A DNA stretch of 64,000 nt from DASVBE01 sp963770375. Its GTDB lineage: Bacteria; Actinomycetota; Actinomycetes; Streptosporangiales; Streptosporangiaceae. The position numbers were made by a program, and so were the translations under genes. The first letter of the stretch is position 1. Every line of letters begins with the position of its first letter. Shown here piece by piece: positions 8,547-17,253 of this stretch. The notes below the pieces were generated by a model. It was not told where the DNA came from, made no database searches, and saw only the letters and a program-made list of their open reading frames with translations. The DNA is taken from positions 62,001 to 126,000 of the forward strand of contig CAVYPM010000014.1 of the NCBI GenBank assembly GCA_963770375.1, written 5' to 3'.

Positions 8547-9451
8547 GCGGGATCACCCCCGGCCGCCGGGACGGCAGCGTCGTCGCAGGGCAGGCGGCTG
8601 GTGTCGCCGGGGCGGAGGGACACCTCGGCCAGATGCAGTCCGTCGGGGTAGCGGTGCGCGCGGTGCCGCTGCCACAGCAGCTTCTCGTGGCCCGGCAGGA
8701 TGCGGCTGGTCTCGCCCCCGGTCACCTGCATCAGGCCCTCCAGGGCCAGCATGCAGTTCTCCTGGCTGCCCATGGCCAGGCCGATCGGGACGTAGCGGCC
8801 GTCGCCGCCGATGCCCTCGATGTTCTCGTAGAGGTACATCACGTCGCCGGGCACCACCCACACCCCCGACGACTCGTTGCGGATCACCACGTGCTGATGG
8901 CCGTAGGTGTGCGTGTCGAAGTCGGGGACCAGGCTGAGCCCGGGGAACACGTCCTGCGCCGGGCCGTCCACCAGCCGCAGCCGTCCCTGGCCGGCCAGGT
9001 GCATGAGCCCGGCCAGGTCATCGGTGCTGACGCCCTGCTTCAGCCAGTCCATGCGGCGCGGCAGGCTGACCGCCCAGGCCCACTTCTCCACCTCCCGCCG
9101 CTGGATGTAGACGGTCGCGTTGGGGAAGGCCGCGAGGTTGCCGAGATGATCGAAATGAGCGTGCGTGACCAGGATCGCGTCGACGTCCCCGGGCGACAGC
9201 CCGGTCCGGGCCAGCAGCGCGGCCGGGTCCCGCCAGACCGTGATCCCGTCCTCGGCCGCCAGCTCACGGCCTTGCCCGGTATCCGCGTAGCCGGCGTCCA
9301 CCAGGACGGTGTGCTCCGCACTGCGGAGCACGGTGAAGGAATACGGTATTTCCCGCTCACCCGCCTGCCCGTGCAGCAGCAGCCCGAGCGGCGAGGTGGC
9401 CCGGGCGAACTCGACGACCCAGATGGAGTAATCGGCCCCGGCGCCGGTCAC
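8543..9451 (-). CDS. Metallo-beta-lactamase-fold hydrolase (AHL-lactonase-like)
   Basis: A 302-residue MBL-fold protein. The zinc motif HxHxDH is seen as THAHFDHLGN near residue 97; a later metal-ligand His is in HTYGHQH and the bridging Asp in VVPGDVMYL, with a final His in ILPGHEK. The pattern (VDAGYADTGQG early, then the zinc motif) is like N-acyl-homoserine lactonases and related lactone hydrolases. In a sugar-acid type pathway it could open a lactone intermediate; quorum quenching is possible but not shown. The GTG start at 9449-9451 overlaps the TGA of the SDR gene, and its stop overlaps the aminotransferase ATG, so translation is coupled. Confidence 0.85.
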   Translation of the reverse strand: MTGAGADYSIWVVEFARATSPLGLLLHGQAGEREIPYSFTVLRSAEHTVLVDAGYADTGQGRELAAEDGITVWRDPAALLARTGLSPGDVDAILVTHAHFDHLGNLAAFPNATVYIQRREVEKWAWAVSLPRRMDWLKQGVSTDDLAGLMHLAGQGRLRLVDGPAQDVFPGLSLVPDFDTHTYGHQHVVIRNESSGVWVVPGDVMYLYENIEGIGGDGRYVPIGLAMGSQENCMLALEGLMQVTGGETSRILPGHEKLLWQRHRAHRYPDGLHLAEVSLRPGDTSRLPCDDAAVPAAGGDPA

Positions 9452-10230
9452 GCGGTCACGCCCCCGTCCACCAGCAGCGGCGTCCCGGTGGTGAAGCTCG
9501 ACTCGGCGCAGGACAGGAACAGGGCGGCCCGGGCTACCTCGGCCGGGTCGGCGACCCGGCCCAGCGGGTGCGCGGCCCGGTCCTCCTCCCGGGCCTGGGC
9601 CAGCGTCCGGCCGCCCGCGTGGCTGGCCAGCCAGTCGTCGTGCATCGGGGTGGTCACCGACCCCGGGCACACGATGTTGACCCGGATGCCCTCGGCGGCG
9701 TGGTCGAGCGCGAGGGCCCGGCAGAGCATGAGCAGGCCGCCCTTGCTGGCGCAGTAGGCGGCCCAGCTGCGGTCGGCGGTGAACGAGTTGGCCGAGCCGG
9801 TGATGACCATCGTGCCGCCGCCGGCCGCGGCCAGTTCCGGGATGCCGTACTTGGCCAGCAGGAACGCCCCGGTCAGGTTGACGGCCAGCACCCGGTCCCA
9901 TTCCTCGAGCGTGGTCTCCGGCACGGTCCTGGCCACCCCGATGCCGGCGTTGGCCCACAGCAGGTCGAGCTGCCCGCCGAGCCGGACGGCGGCGCGCACC
10001 GCACCGGCCACGTCGTCCGGGCTGGCCGCGTCCCCGGCCTGGAACACGGCCCGGCCGCCGCGCGCGGTGATCGCGTCCGCCACCCGCTGCCCGCCGGCCC
10101 GGTCGGTGTCGAGCAGCACCAGGGCCGCGCCGTGGGCGGCGAACAGGTCCGCGCCCGCGGCGCCGATCCCGCTCGCCGCCCCGGTGATCAGCCCGGTCCG
10201 GCCCGCCAGCCGCTGATCCGGCTGGGTCAC
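9448..10230 (-). CDS. Short-chain dehydrogenase/reductase
   Basis: A 260-residue classical SDR. TGAASGIG (residues 15-22) is the cofactor-binding TGxxxGxG motif, WANAGIG replaces the usual NNAG, and YCASKGG (about 157) gives the catalytic Tyr and Lys, with SANS upstream supplying the Ser. The Asp in LLDTDRAG after the second strand suggests NAD(H) preference. The end, FTTGTPLLVDGG, is typical of the family. The GTG start at 10228-10230 was preferred because the frame upstream overlaps the permease. It lies 14 bases after the permease stop and overlaps the next gene by 4 bases. Probably oxidises a hydroxyl of the transported substrate. Confidence 0.9.
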   Translation of the reverse strand: MTQPDQRLAGRTGLITGAASGIGAAGADLFAAHGAALVLLDTDRAGGQRVADAITARGGRAVFQAGDAASPDDVAGAVRAAVRLGGQLDLLWANAGIGVARTVPETTLEEWDRVLAVNLTGAFLLAKYGIPELAAAGGGTMVITGSANSFTADRSWAAYCASKGGLLMLCRALALDHAAEGIRVNIVCPGSVTTPMHDDWLASHAGGRTLAQAREEDRAAHPLGRVADPAEVARAALFLSCAESSFTTGTPLLVDGGVTA

Positions 10231-10244
10231 CGGCCCGCGGCCCG

Positions 10245-11693
10245 CTAGTGGCCGCCGGTCTGCTCGAACACCAGCTGGGCCTTGCGCATCCAGTCCTCGT
10301 TGCCGCTGAGCCGCAGGTAGATGAGGATCACGACGGTCAGGATCAGGACCACGATGAACGTCATCAGGCCCCAGAACACCGGGCCGGTGCTGGTGAACGG
10401 TGAGAAGTAGGACTTCCACACCACGACGATGCCCGCCGCCGAGGCGACCACCGGGACGACCAGGTGCAGCACCGGGTTGAACTGCGCACGGCCCTCGGTG
10501 AGGTAGTACCGGACCACGCCGATGTTGCACAGGATGTACATCAGGACCAGGCCGATGGTGATCGCGTTGGCCCAGGTGAAGAACACGATGTCCGCCTGCC
10601 AGATGAGCACGCAGACCAGCGCGATGACCTGCACGCCGACCTGGAGCGTGATCGCGTTGTCCGGGGTCTTCCTCTTGCTGTTCACCTTGCCGACCATCTT
10701 CGGCAGCACGCCGGAGCGGCCCATCGCGTACCACGTCCTGGTGCCGCCGTTGAAGCACGCGATGGACAGCGCGACCGCCGAGTTGAGCAGCGCGAACAGC
10801 AGCAGCACCCAGGCGCCGCCCCAGACCCGCTGGGAGAACGTGGCCACCGGCCAGGCCGCCGCGGTGGGGATGGCCCCGACCTTGTTCACGCCGATGCCGT
10901 TCAGGTAGCCCCAGGTGACGAACACGAAGTAGACCGTCAGGACGGCGACCGAACCGACCAGCCCGATCGGCACCAGGCGCTTGGGGTTCCTGCTCTCCTC
11001 GGCCAGCGGGCCGGTGGACTCCCAGCCGCTGAAGGCGAAGATCGAGAACACCACGCCCAGGAACAGGTTGCCGGCCAGGCCGAAGTTGCCGGGGTTGAGC
11101 GGGGCCAGGCTGAACCCGCCGGGGCCGGGTGAGACGAGGCCGGTGATGGCCAGCGCCACCATGATCACGATCTCGATGCCGCCGGTGATGAGCAGGGCCT
11201 TCTCGGAGATGGCGATGCCCTGGTAGGCGAACCAGATCACCAGGGCGACCCCGGCGAGGACCCAGATCCACCAGGGGATGGTCACGCCGTACTCCGCCTT
11301 GATGGACGGTTCCAGCACCGTCTTGGCCAGGTAGCTCATGGTGAGCGTGGCCACCGGGGGCAGCCAGATGGAGAACAGCACGCCGGCGAAGAACCCGGCG
11401 CGCGGGTGGAAGGCCCGGGCGATCCAGGTGTACCAGCCGCCCGCGGACGGGAAGACCTTGGCCAGCTGGGCCGCGGACACCGCCTGCAGGCCGAGCAGGA
11501 CGCCGCCGAACAGGTACGCCCACGGCGTGACGACCCCGGCGAAGCCCACGATGAACACGAACGACGCGAGGATCGCGAACGACGGCCCGATCGTCGCGAT
11601 GCCCTGCATCAGGATGCCGGGGAGGCCAACGGCGTTCTCCCGCAGCTCGGTCCGGACGCTACCGGTACTTGTCTGACCTGCCTCGACTGCCAC
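10245..11693 (-). CDS. APC-family amino-acid permease
   Basis: A 482-residue membrane transporter with about twelve hydrophobic segments. The first span has the broken-helix pattern GIATIGPSFAI and FPSAGGWYTWIARAF gives the GG-W-Y substrate-gate region usual for APC transporters; FAFSGWESTGPLAEESRNPKR is the conserved loop after TM6. It should import an amino acid, amine or polyamine by proton or antiport coupling. The GTG start at 11691-11693 was chosen for the AAGGAGA ribosome-binding site seven bases upstream. It heads the second transcript of the cluster and has the 42-bp operator-like motif at 11747-11788 in its leader. Its presence in place of an Lsr ABC importer suggests an amino-acid-like substrate. 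Confidence 0.93.
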   Translation of the reverse strand: MAVEAGQTSTGSVRTELRENAVGLPGILMQGIATIGPSFAILASFVFIVGFAGVVTPWAYLFGGVLLGLQAVSAAQLAKVFPSAGGWYTWIARAFHPRAGFFAGVLFSIWLPPVATLTMSYLAKTVLEPSIKAEYGVTIPWWIWVLAGVALVIWFAYQGIAISEKALLITGGIEIVIMVALAITGLVSPGPGGFSLAPLNPGNFGLAGNLFLGVVFSIFAFSGWESTGPLAEESRNPKRLVPIGLVGSVAVLTVYFVFVTWGYLNGIGVNKVGAIPTAAAWPVATFSQRVWGGAWVLLLFALLNSAVALSIACFNGGTRTWYAMGRSGVLPKMVGKVNSKRKTPDNAITLQVGVQVIALVCVLIWQADIVFFTWANAITIGLVLMYILCNIGVVRYYLTEGRAQFNPVLHLVVPVVASAAGIVVVWKSYFSPFTSTGPVFWGLMTFIVVLILTVVILIYLRLSGNEDWMRKAQLVFEQTGGH

Positions 11694-11746
11694 CGTGAGT
11701 CTCCTTCCTGCCACCCGCCCGGACAGGATCAACCTGCGTGCAGAGC

Positions 11747-11788
11747 AATCGCTCACGGATTGGTCATCCGTTCACAGGAGTATCGACC
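11747..11788 (-). promoter_or_regulatory. Operator-like 42-bp motif upstream of the permease operon
   Basis: On the plus strand this block reads GCTCA at 11751, GGTCATCCG at 11762, TCA at 11772, GAGTAT at 11778 and GACC at 11785. The same blocks with the same spacing occur at 19568-19609 in front of the epimerase-led operon; 28 of 42 bases agree. Sitting 54 bases before the permease start, it is a candidate site for the SorC/LsrR-type regulator, or a shared promoter element. Binding is inferred. Confidence 0.5.
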
Positions 11789-11826
11789 CGGCCGCGGGAT
11801 CTTGGCAAGGGCCCATCCCAGGCGGT

Positions 11827-12975
11827 TCAGCCCAGGCCGTGCGAGCCGGGCCCGCGCGGGATGACCGGCCAGATGTCGGTGACCACGCCGTCCTGCACCA
11901 CGTGGTAGGCGTCGTACCAGTTGACGGTGCTCGGCGAGTACCCCGGCACCAGCGCCACCGGGTCGCCGACCCGCAGCGCGGAGCCGCCGGCCGCGTCGAA
12001 GATGCCGTGCTCCTCGTCGAACCGGAACACCGCGAGGTCGTGCCCGGCGATCGTCACGTCGGCCGGGTCGGCCACCGACTTGTTGCCCGCGTCCACGATG
12101 ACCTTGCCGCTCTGCCTGCTGATCACCGTGGCCGCGATGCTGAGCGAGTGCTCGAAGCCCGGCACCATCACGCCGTGGAAGTTGTCCATCACCACGTAGG
12201 TCCCGGCCTGGATCTCGGTGATGCCGGGGTAGGCGGCGGTCCAGTTCCAGGTGGCGATCCCGCCCGCGGACCGGATCGGGCACGCGATCCCGTCCGCTTC
12301 CAGGATCCCGGCGACCCCGGTGAAGAACGCCATGGCCTCGCGCTGCCGGTCGTGCCGCAGATCGTTGTCCCTGGTCAGCGAGCAGTGCCCCTCGTAGCCG
12401 GTGATGCCCTCCAGGCGCAGCCCCGGCAAGCCGGTCACCTGCCGGGCCAGCGCCAGGCAGTCCGCCGCCGAGTCCACCCCGCACCGGTCCATCCCGGTGT
12501 CCACCTCGATCATGATCCCGAGCGTGGACCCGGCCGCCACCGCGGCCGCCGAGAGCGCGGCGGCGTTGTCCGCCTCGTCGGCCGCGACCAGGACCCGGTG
12601 GTCGCGGGCCAGCTCGGCCAGCACCCGGAGCTTGGCCGGGTGGGCCACGGTGTTGACCACGAACAGGTCGTCGAACCCGGCCGCGGCCAGCACCACGGCC
12701 TCCCACACGGTCGCCATGGACAGCCCGCCCGCGCCCGCCGCCACCTGCCGGCGGGCGATGTCCGGGCTCTTGTGGGCCTTGTAGTGCGGGCGGATCACGG
12801 CCGCGCCCAGCTGCTTGAGCTCGCTGGCCATGTGGTCGATGTTGCGCTGGGCCGCGCCGATGTCCAGGACCAGGGCGGGCGTGACCAGCTCCTCCCGGCG
12901 CCGCCCGACGGCCGCGCCGTAGTCCCGCCGCACCTGGTCGTAGGCCTCTTGCAGGATCTGCGCAGGGTCGCGCAC
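11827..12975 (-). CDS. D-threonine aldolase / 3-hydroxy-D-aspartate aldolase family enzyme
   Basis: A 382-residue fold-type III PLP enzyme with an alanine-racemase-like N-terminal barrel and the DSD1-type C-terminal domain. RPHYKAHKSP near residue 60 contains the PLP lysine (second K, compare RPHVKTHK in the family), and GIMIEVDTGMDRCGV is the usual barrel strand. The C-terminal GYEGHC and later HGIFD and PGYSPSTVN segments fit the metal-binding part. It should cleave a beta-hydroxy-D-amino acid to glycine and an aldehyde, or dehydrate it. The GTG start at 12973-12975 follows an AGGAGA site. It is the last gene of the epimerase-led transcript, 11 bases after the frameshifted SDR, and precedes the second operator-like motif. 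Confidence 0.88.
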   Translation of the reverse strand: MRDPAQILQEAYDQVRRDYGAAVGRRREELVTPALVLDIGAAQRNIDHMASELKQLGAAVIRPHYKAHKSPDIARRQVAAGAGGLSMATVWEAVVLAAAGFDDLFVVNTVAHPAKLRVLAELARDHRVLVAADEADNAAALSAAAVAAGSTLGIMIEVDTGMDRCGVDSAADCLALARQVTGLPGLRLEGITGYEGHCSLTRDNDLRHDRQREAMAFFTGVAGILEADGIACPIRSAGGIATWNWTAAYPGITEIQAGTYVVMDNFHGVMVPGFEHSLSIAATVISRQSGKVIVDAGNKSVADPADVTIAGHDLAVFRFDEEHGIFDAAGGSALRVGDPVALVPGYSPSTVNWYDAYHVVQDGVVTDIWPVIPRGPGSHGLG

Positions 12976-12986
12976 CGGCGGTCTCC

Positions 12987-13755
12987 TCACAGCTCGGCGT
13001 TGACGATGAAGCCGCCGTCGACCAGCAGCGTGGCCGAGGTGACGTAGCTGGCGTCGGGCGACAGCAGCCAGGCGATCGCGGCGGCCAGTTCCGCGGGCTC
13101 GGCGCCGCGGTGCAGCGCGACCCGCTCGTTGTAGTAGCGCAGCGCCTCCGGGTCGGCGGTCAGCGGCTCGCTCATGGGGGTCTTGACCCAGCCCGGCTCC
13201 ACCGCGTTGACCCGGATGCCGTGCTCGCCGAGGTCCCGGCCGAGCGCCTTGGCCAGCATGCTGATCGCGCCCTTGGTGCCGCAGTACGCGGTCTGCCCGG
13301 GCGCGCCGACGTGCGCCGAGATCGAGCTGACGCAGCAGATCGCCCCGCCGTGCCCCTCGCGGATCATCTGCCTGGCCCCCTCGGTGCAGGCCATCCAGGT
13401 GCCACGGACGTTGGTCTCGAACAGCAGGTTGAAGTCGTCGACGGTGGTCTCGTCCCAGGCTCATGAACGGGTTGACCGCCGCGTTGGACACCACGCAGTC
13501 GAGCCGGCCGCCGCGCCCGGCCACGTCCGCCACCATGGCCGTGACCTGGGCCGGGTCACGCATGTCGGCGGGGATCCCGAAGCCCTGGCCGCCCGCCGCG
13601 GCGATCTGCCCCAGCGTGCCGGCCGGGTCCTGCCCGGGCCGGTGGTTCACCGCCACCAGCGCGCCCTCGGCGGCCAGCCGCACCGCGGTGGCCTGCCCGA
13701 TCCCGGTCGCCGCCCCGGTGACCAGGGCCACCTTGCCCTCGAAACGCCGCTCCAC
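12987..13755 (-). CDS. Short-chain dehydrogenase/reductase, broken by a 1-base shift
   Basis: A classical SDR read in two frames. The first part (13755 to about 13460) has TGAATGIG (residues 14-21), an Asn-rich strand and VSNAAVNPFMS; the rest (about 13457 to 12987) has SSISAHVGAPGQTAYCGTKG with catalytic Ser, Tyr and Lys, and ends in LLVDGGFIVNAEL. Dropping one base in the segment 13455-13461 joins the two into a normal protein of about 255 residues. Because essential genes in this window show the same defect, I treat it as a probable sequence error. It lies between the cyclase-family gene and the aldolase, and likely oxidises a hydroxyl in the same pathway. Confidence 0.8.
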
Positions 13756-13764
13756 GGCCGCCCC

Positions 13765-14715
13765 CTAGAAGATCGCGATCGGGTTCCACGGGGAACCGGT
13801 GCCGCCGGGCAGCCGCAGCGGCAGCCCGACGACCATGAACTCGAACCGGCCCTCCTCCGCACACGCCCGCGCCACGTCCTCCAGCTGGAGGCTGTCGGAC
13901 GCGAACAGGCCCATCGCCGTGACCTGCAGCGGGTGGATCGGGTACAGGACGCCCTCGACGTTGCTCGGGACCGTCTCGCCGTCGCCGTCGGGCAGGAACG
14001 CGGCGATCCGCCGCTCGTGCATCCACGGGATCGTGTCCACGTGCAGGCCGGCCTTGCCCGTCCCGTCCGGCGGGTAGGTGTTGCTCCACGCGCCCAGCTC
14101 CAGGCGGCGCCGGTGGTGCCCGGTGCGGAACACCAGGATGTCGCCCTCGCCGAGCCGGACCCCCTGCGCGGCCTCGACCGCCTCCAGCTCGGCCCGGGTG
14201 ACCGCCTCGCCCGGCTCCAGCCACGGCACGCCCCGGTACCGGGGCACGTCCAGCAGCACGCCCCGGCCGACCAGTCCGTCGGAGTAGGCGGTCACGTCCA
14301 GCGCGGTCGCCCCCTGCGACGTCATGACCTCCAGGGCCGGGCGCCCGTTGTACACCTGTCCCCGGTAGCCGATGTGCGACAGCGCGTCCATGTGGGTGTG
14401 GCAGTCGCCGTGGAAGGCCAGCCCGACGAAGTCGGTGGCGAACGTCACGCCGGAGCCCATGTCGATGTCGTGACCCTGCACCACGTGGCGGATGACCGGG
14501 CTCGGGTTGTCCGGCCCGGCCACGGTGTTCATCGGGATGGCCATGGTCGCCCGGCGCCCCGTCCGGACCAGCGCGGCCGCGGCCCGGACGGTCTCCGGGG
14601 TGATGTAGTTCATCGTGCCGAGCTCGTCGTCGTCGCCCCAGCGGCCCCAGTTCTTGACCGCCTCGAAGATCTTGTCGAACTCGGCCAGGGTGACCGGCGC
14701 GGGCGGGGTGCTCAT
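13765..14715 (-). CDS. Cyclase-family hydrolase (kynurenine-formamidase-like fold)
   Basis: A 316-residue member of the PF04199 cyclase family. FHGDCHTHMDALSH near residue 115 is the HxGTHxD-type metal-binding signature of the family, and VRLGEGDILVFRTGHH near 193 is the usual following strand. The family includes arylformamidase, isatin hydrolase and many metal-dependent amide or lactone hydrolases; the N-terminal WGDDDELGTMNYITPE segment marks the larger-subgroup members with unknown substrates. ATG at 14713-14715 overlaps the stop of the LsrF-like gene by 4 bases, so the two are translated together. In this pathway it may open a cyclic or amide intermediate; this is inference. Confidence 0.88.
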   Translation of the reverse strand: MSTPPAPVTLAEFDKIFEAVKNWGRWGDDDELGTMNYITPETVRAAAALVRTGRRATMAIPMNTVAGPDNPSPVIRHVVQGHDIDMGSGVTFATDFVGLAFHGDCHTHMDALSHIGYRGQVYNGRPALEVMTSQGATALDVTAYSDGLVGRGVLLDVPRYRGVPWLEPGEAVTRAELEAVEAAQGVRLGEGDILVFRTGHHRRRLELGAWSNTYPPDGTGKAGLHVDTIPWMHERRIAAFLPDGDGETVPSNVEGVLYPIHPLQVTAMGLFASDSLQLEDVARACAEEGRFEFMVVGLPLRLPGGTGSPWNPIAIF

Positions 14716-15629
14716 CTGTCCTCCTCCGGGTGCCGCTGCTGCACGGCGGGCGCTACGTACTGGTCGAAGGCGGCCTGCGGCTTGGCGAGCTGGTGCACGA
14801 TCGCGCCGACCGCCTGGATCATCTCCGCGCTGTGCTCGCTCTGGAAGATGTTGCGGCCCATGTCCACCCCGGCCGCGCCCTCCGTGATGGCGCGGTGGGC
14901 CATGGTGAGCGCCTCGAGCTCAGGCAGTTTCTTGCCGCCGGCCATGACCACCGGCACCGGGCAGGCGGCGGTGACGGTGCCGAAGTCCTCCGCGCAGTAG
15001 TACGTCTTGACCACGTGCGCGCCCAGCTCGGCGCAGATCCGGGTGGCCAGCCGCAGGTAACGCGCGTCCCTGGTCAGCTCCCGGCCGACCGCGGTGACGG
15101 CCAGCACCGGGACCCCGTACCGCTGGCCCTGGTCCACCAGCCGGGTCATGTTGTGCACCGACTGGGTCTCGTGCTCGCCGCCGATGAACACCTGCACCGC
15201 CACGGCCGCGGCGTTCAGGCGCACGGCGTCCTCCATGCTGACCGCGATCTGCTCGTCGGACAGTTCCCGCAGGATGCTCGGGCCGCCGCTGGCCCGCAGC
15301 ACGACCGGCGGGGAGGCGGCGGGCGGGATCGTGGACCGGACCATGCCGCGGGTGGTCATCAGCGCGTCGGCGTAGGGCAGCAGCGGCACGATGGACAGGT
15401 CGACCCGCTCCAGCCCGGTCGTCGGGCCCTGGAAGTAGCCGTGGTCGATGGCCAGCATCACGGTGCGCCCGGTGGCCGGCCGGAACACCCGGGCCAGCCG
15501 GCTCTGCATGCCCCAGTCCAGCCCGGCGCAGCCCTTGAGCGGGTAGGGCTCGGTGCGCGGCGGCTCGGCGGGGGCGAACCGGTCGCCCTCGGTCAGGCTG
15601 CCGGTGGTCAGACTGTCAGCGTCGGGCAC
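14712..15629 (-). CDS. lsrF: LsrF-like class I aldolase/thiolase
   Basis: A 305-residue TIM-barrel enzyme strikingly like enterobacterial LsrF, which transfers the acetyl group of 3-hydroxy-5-phosphonooxypentane-2,4-dione to CoA. Recalled LsrF segments match nearly word for word: LDWGMQSRLARVF (residues 36-48), MLAIDHGYFQGPTTGLER (about 58-75), VVLRASGG, AGGKKLPE with the Schiff-base lysine (about 235), and GVDMGRNIFQS near 260. These catalytic-region matches make a related phosphorylated dione or keto substrate likely. It overlaps the LsrK-like kinase by 14 bases upstream and the cyclase gene by 4 bases downstream. No LsrG-type isomerase is seen nearby; the VOC or epimerase-like protein might replace it. 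Orthology in function is inferred. Confidence 0.9.
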   Translation of the reverse strand: MPDADSLTTGSLTEGDRFAPAEPPRTEPYPLKGCAGLDWGMQSRLARVFRPATGRTVMLAIDHGYFQGPTTGLERVDLSIVPLLPYADALMTTRGMVRSTIPPAASPPVVLRASGGPSILRELSDEQIAVSMEDAVRLNAAAVAVQVFIGGEHETQSVHNMTRLVDQGQRYGVPVLAVTAVGRELTRDARYLRLATRICAELGAHVVKTYYCAEDFGTVTAACPVPVVMAGGKKLPELEALTMAHRAITEGAAGVDMGRNIFQSEHSAEMIQAVGAIVHQLAKPQAAFDQYVAPAVQQRHPEEDR

Positions 15630-17253
15630 GGCACTCTCCTTCCGCGAATCTGGCCTTCAGTGATCCCGGTCCGCCGGGCCGGTCCGCGCCCGCGGCCCGC
15701 CACAGGGGGTTGAGCAGCCCGTCCTCGGACAGGGCGAGCATCCGCGGGTAGAGCTCGAGCCAGCGCTCGTACCGCTCGTCGTACGTGGCCACCGCGGCGG
15801 GCCGGGGCTCGAACGTGGCCGCCCGCTTGCGCAGCTCGCCTTCCAGGTCGGTCAGCCCGGCGTACAGCCCGGCCCCGGTGCCCGCGCACAGCGCGGCGCC
15901 CAGCGCGCTGCTCTCGGTCACCGCCGGCACGTGCACCGGCAGGCCGAGCACGTCGGCGATGATCTGCGGCCAGAGCGTCCCCTTGGCCGCCCCGCCGGAG
16001 AACGTCAGCTCGCTGACCTGCGCTCCGGTCAGCTCACGGATGATGCCGAGGTGCCCGCGGACCACGTAGGCGGCGGCCTCCTCGACGGCCCGGATCCCGG
16101 CCGCCCGGCCGGACCCGGCCGGGTTGCCCAGGTCGAAGCCGACGAACGACGGGCTGGCGTGCACCCAGCGGCGCGCGTTCATCAGGTTGGACAGGATCGC
16201 GTAGACCCCGTTCGACCCGGGCGGGATCTGGGCCGCCTGCTCCTCCATGACCACGTACGGGTCCACGCCGCGGTCCCGGGCGGCCGCCACCTCGGCGGCG
16301 CAGAACGCGTCCCGGTACCAGCGCATGGCCATGCCGCAGTAGAAGCCGATGCCCTCCAGCATCCATTCGCCCGGGGTCACGTGGCACAGGGTCCGCAGCC
16401 GGACCTGCGGGTCGATGAGCGGCTCCGGGGTGAGGATCGTGTTCTGCCAGAACGTGCCGGCCAGCACGGTGAACTCACCGGCCCGCACGCCCGCGCCGAG
16501 CAGCCCGAGCTGGGTGTCGGCGCCGCCGGCCGCCACCGGGGTGCCGGCCCGCAGGCCGGTCTGCGCGGCCGCCTCCGCGGTGACCGCGCCGACCACCGTG
16601 CCGGGGTCGGCCACCTCCGGGAGCACCTGGGGGGAGAGGCCGCAGCTTGCGGCGATGCCCGCCGACCAGGTCCGGCGGGCCAGGCTGAACATCCCCGAGC
16701 TGGACCCGCAGGACGGCTCGGTGACGTGCACCCGGGCCAGCCGCCAGACGATCCAGTCGCTCAGCATGCCCACGCTGCTCACCTGGCGCAGCAGGCCGGG
16801 GTCGTGCCGGGCCAGCCAGCGCAGCCGGGCCGGCGAGGTGATCGACACCCAGTCGCCGGCCTCGGCGAAGATCCGGTCGGCGGCGCCCTCGGCGATCAGC
16901 TCGGCCGCCTCGCGGGCCGCGCGGCTGTCCACGTTCGGGCACGCCCACAGCTCCCGGCCGCCGGCGTCGTAGAGGACGATGCCCTCGCGCATGCTGGTCG
17001 CGGCCACCGCCACGACCTGGTCCCCGGTCGCGCCGGCCAGCCGGAGCGCGTCCCGGATGCACGCGGTGATCGCGAGCCAGTTCGCCTCGACGTCGAAGTC
17101 CTGCCCGCCGGGCACGCCGGGCGGCTCCCGGTGGGCCCATTCCCGGAGCGAGACCGCGGCCTGCTCACCCGCCGCGGTGAACAGCAGCGCCCGGCAGCTC
17201 CCGGTGCCCGCGTCCACCGCCAGCAGGTACGGGCCGCCGCCGCCCGCGGTCAT
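15616..17253 (-). CDS. lsrK: LsrK-like FGGY kinase
   Basis: A 545-residue FGGY kinase closer to autoinducer-2 kinase LsrK than to xylulokinase. LAVDAGTGSCRALLF (residues 9-23) is the phosphate motif; SMREGIVLYDAGGRELWAC near 87, FWQNTILTPEPLIDP near 270 and GMAMRWYRDAFCAAE near 310 match LsrK segments, and LTFSGGAAKGTLWPQIIADV near 425 closes the ATP site. LsrK uses ATP to phosphorylate the linear form of AI-2, giving the inducer recognised by LsrR; here the product may induce the SorC-type regulator. The ATG overlaps the dehydrogenase stop (ATGA, 17250-17253) and its end overlaps the LsrF-like gene by 14 bases. Family very sure, exact substrate open. Confidence 0.9.
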   Translation of the reverse strand: MTAGGGGPYLLAVDAGTGSCRALLFTAAGEQAAVSLREWAHREPPGVPGGQDFDVEANWLAITACIRDALRLAGATGDQVVAVAATSMREGIVLYDAGGRELWACPNVDSRAAREAAELIAEGAADRIFAEAGDWVSITSPARLRWLARHDPGLLRQVSSVGMLSDWIVWRLARVHVTEPSCGSSSGMFSLARRTWSAGIAASCGLSPQVLPEVADPGTVVGAVTAEAAAQTGLRAGTPVAAGGADTQLGLLGAGVRAGEFTVLAGTFWQNTILTPEPLIDPQVRLRTLCHVTPGEWMLEGIGFYCGMAMRWYRDAFCAAEVAAARDRGVDPYVVMEEQAAQIPPGSNGVYAILSNLMNARRWVHASPSFVGFDLGNPAGSGRAAGIRAVEEAAAYVVRGHLGIIRELTGAQVSELTFSGGAAKGTLWPQIIADVLGLPVHVPAVTESSALGAALCAGTGAGLYAGLTDLEGELRKRAATFEPRPAAVATYDERYERWLELYPRMLALSEDGLLNPLWRAAGADRPGGPGSLKARFAEGECRARR

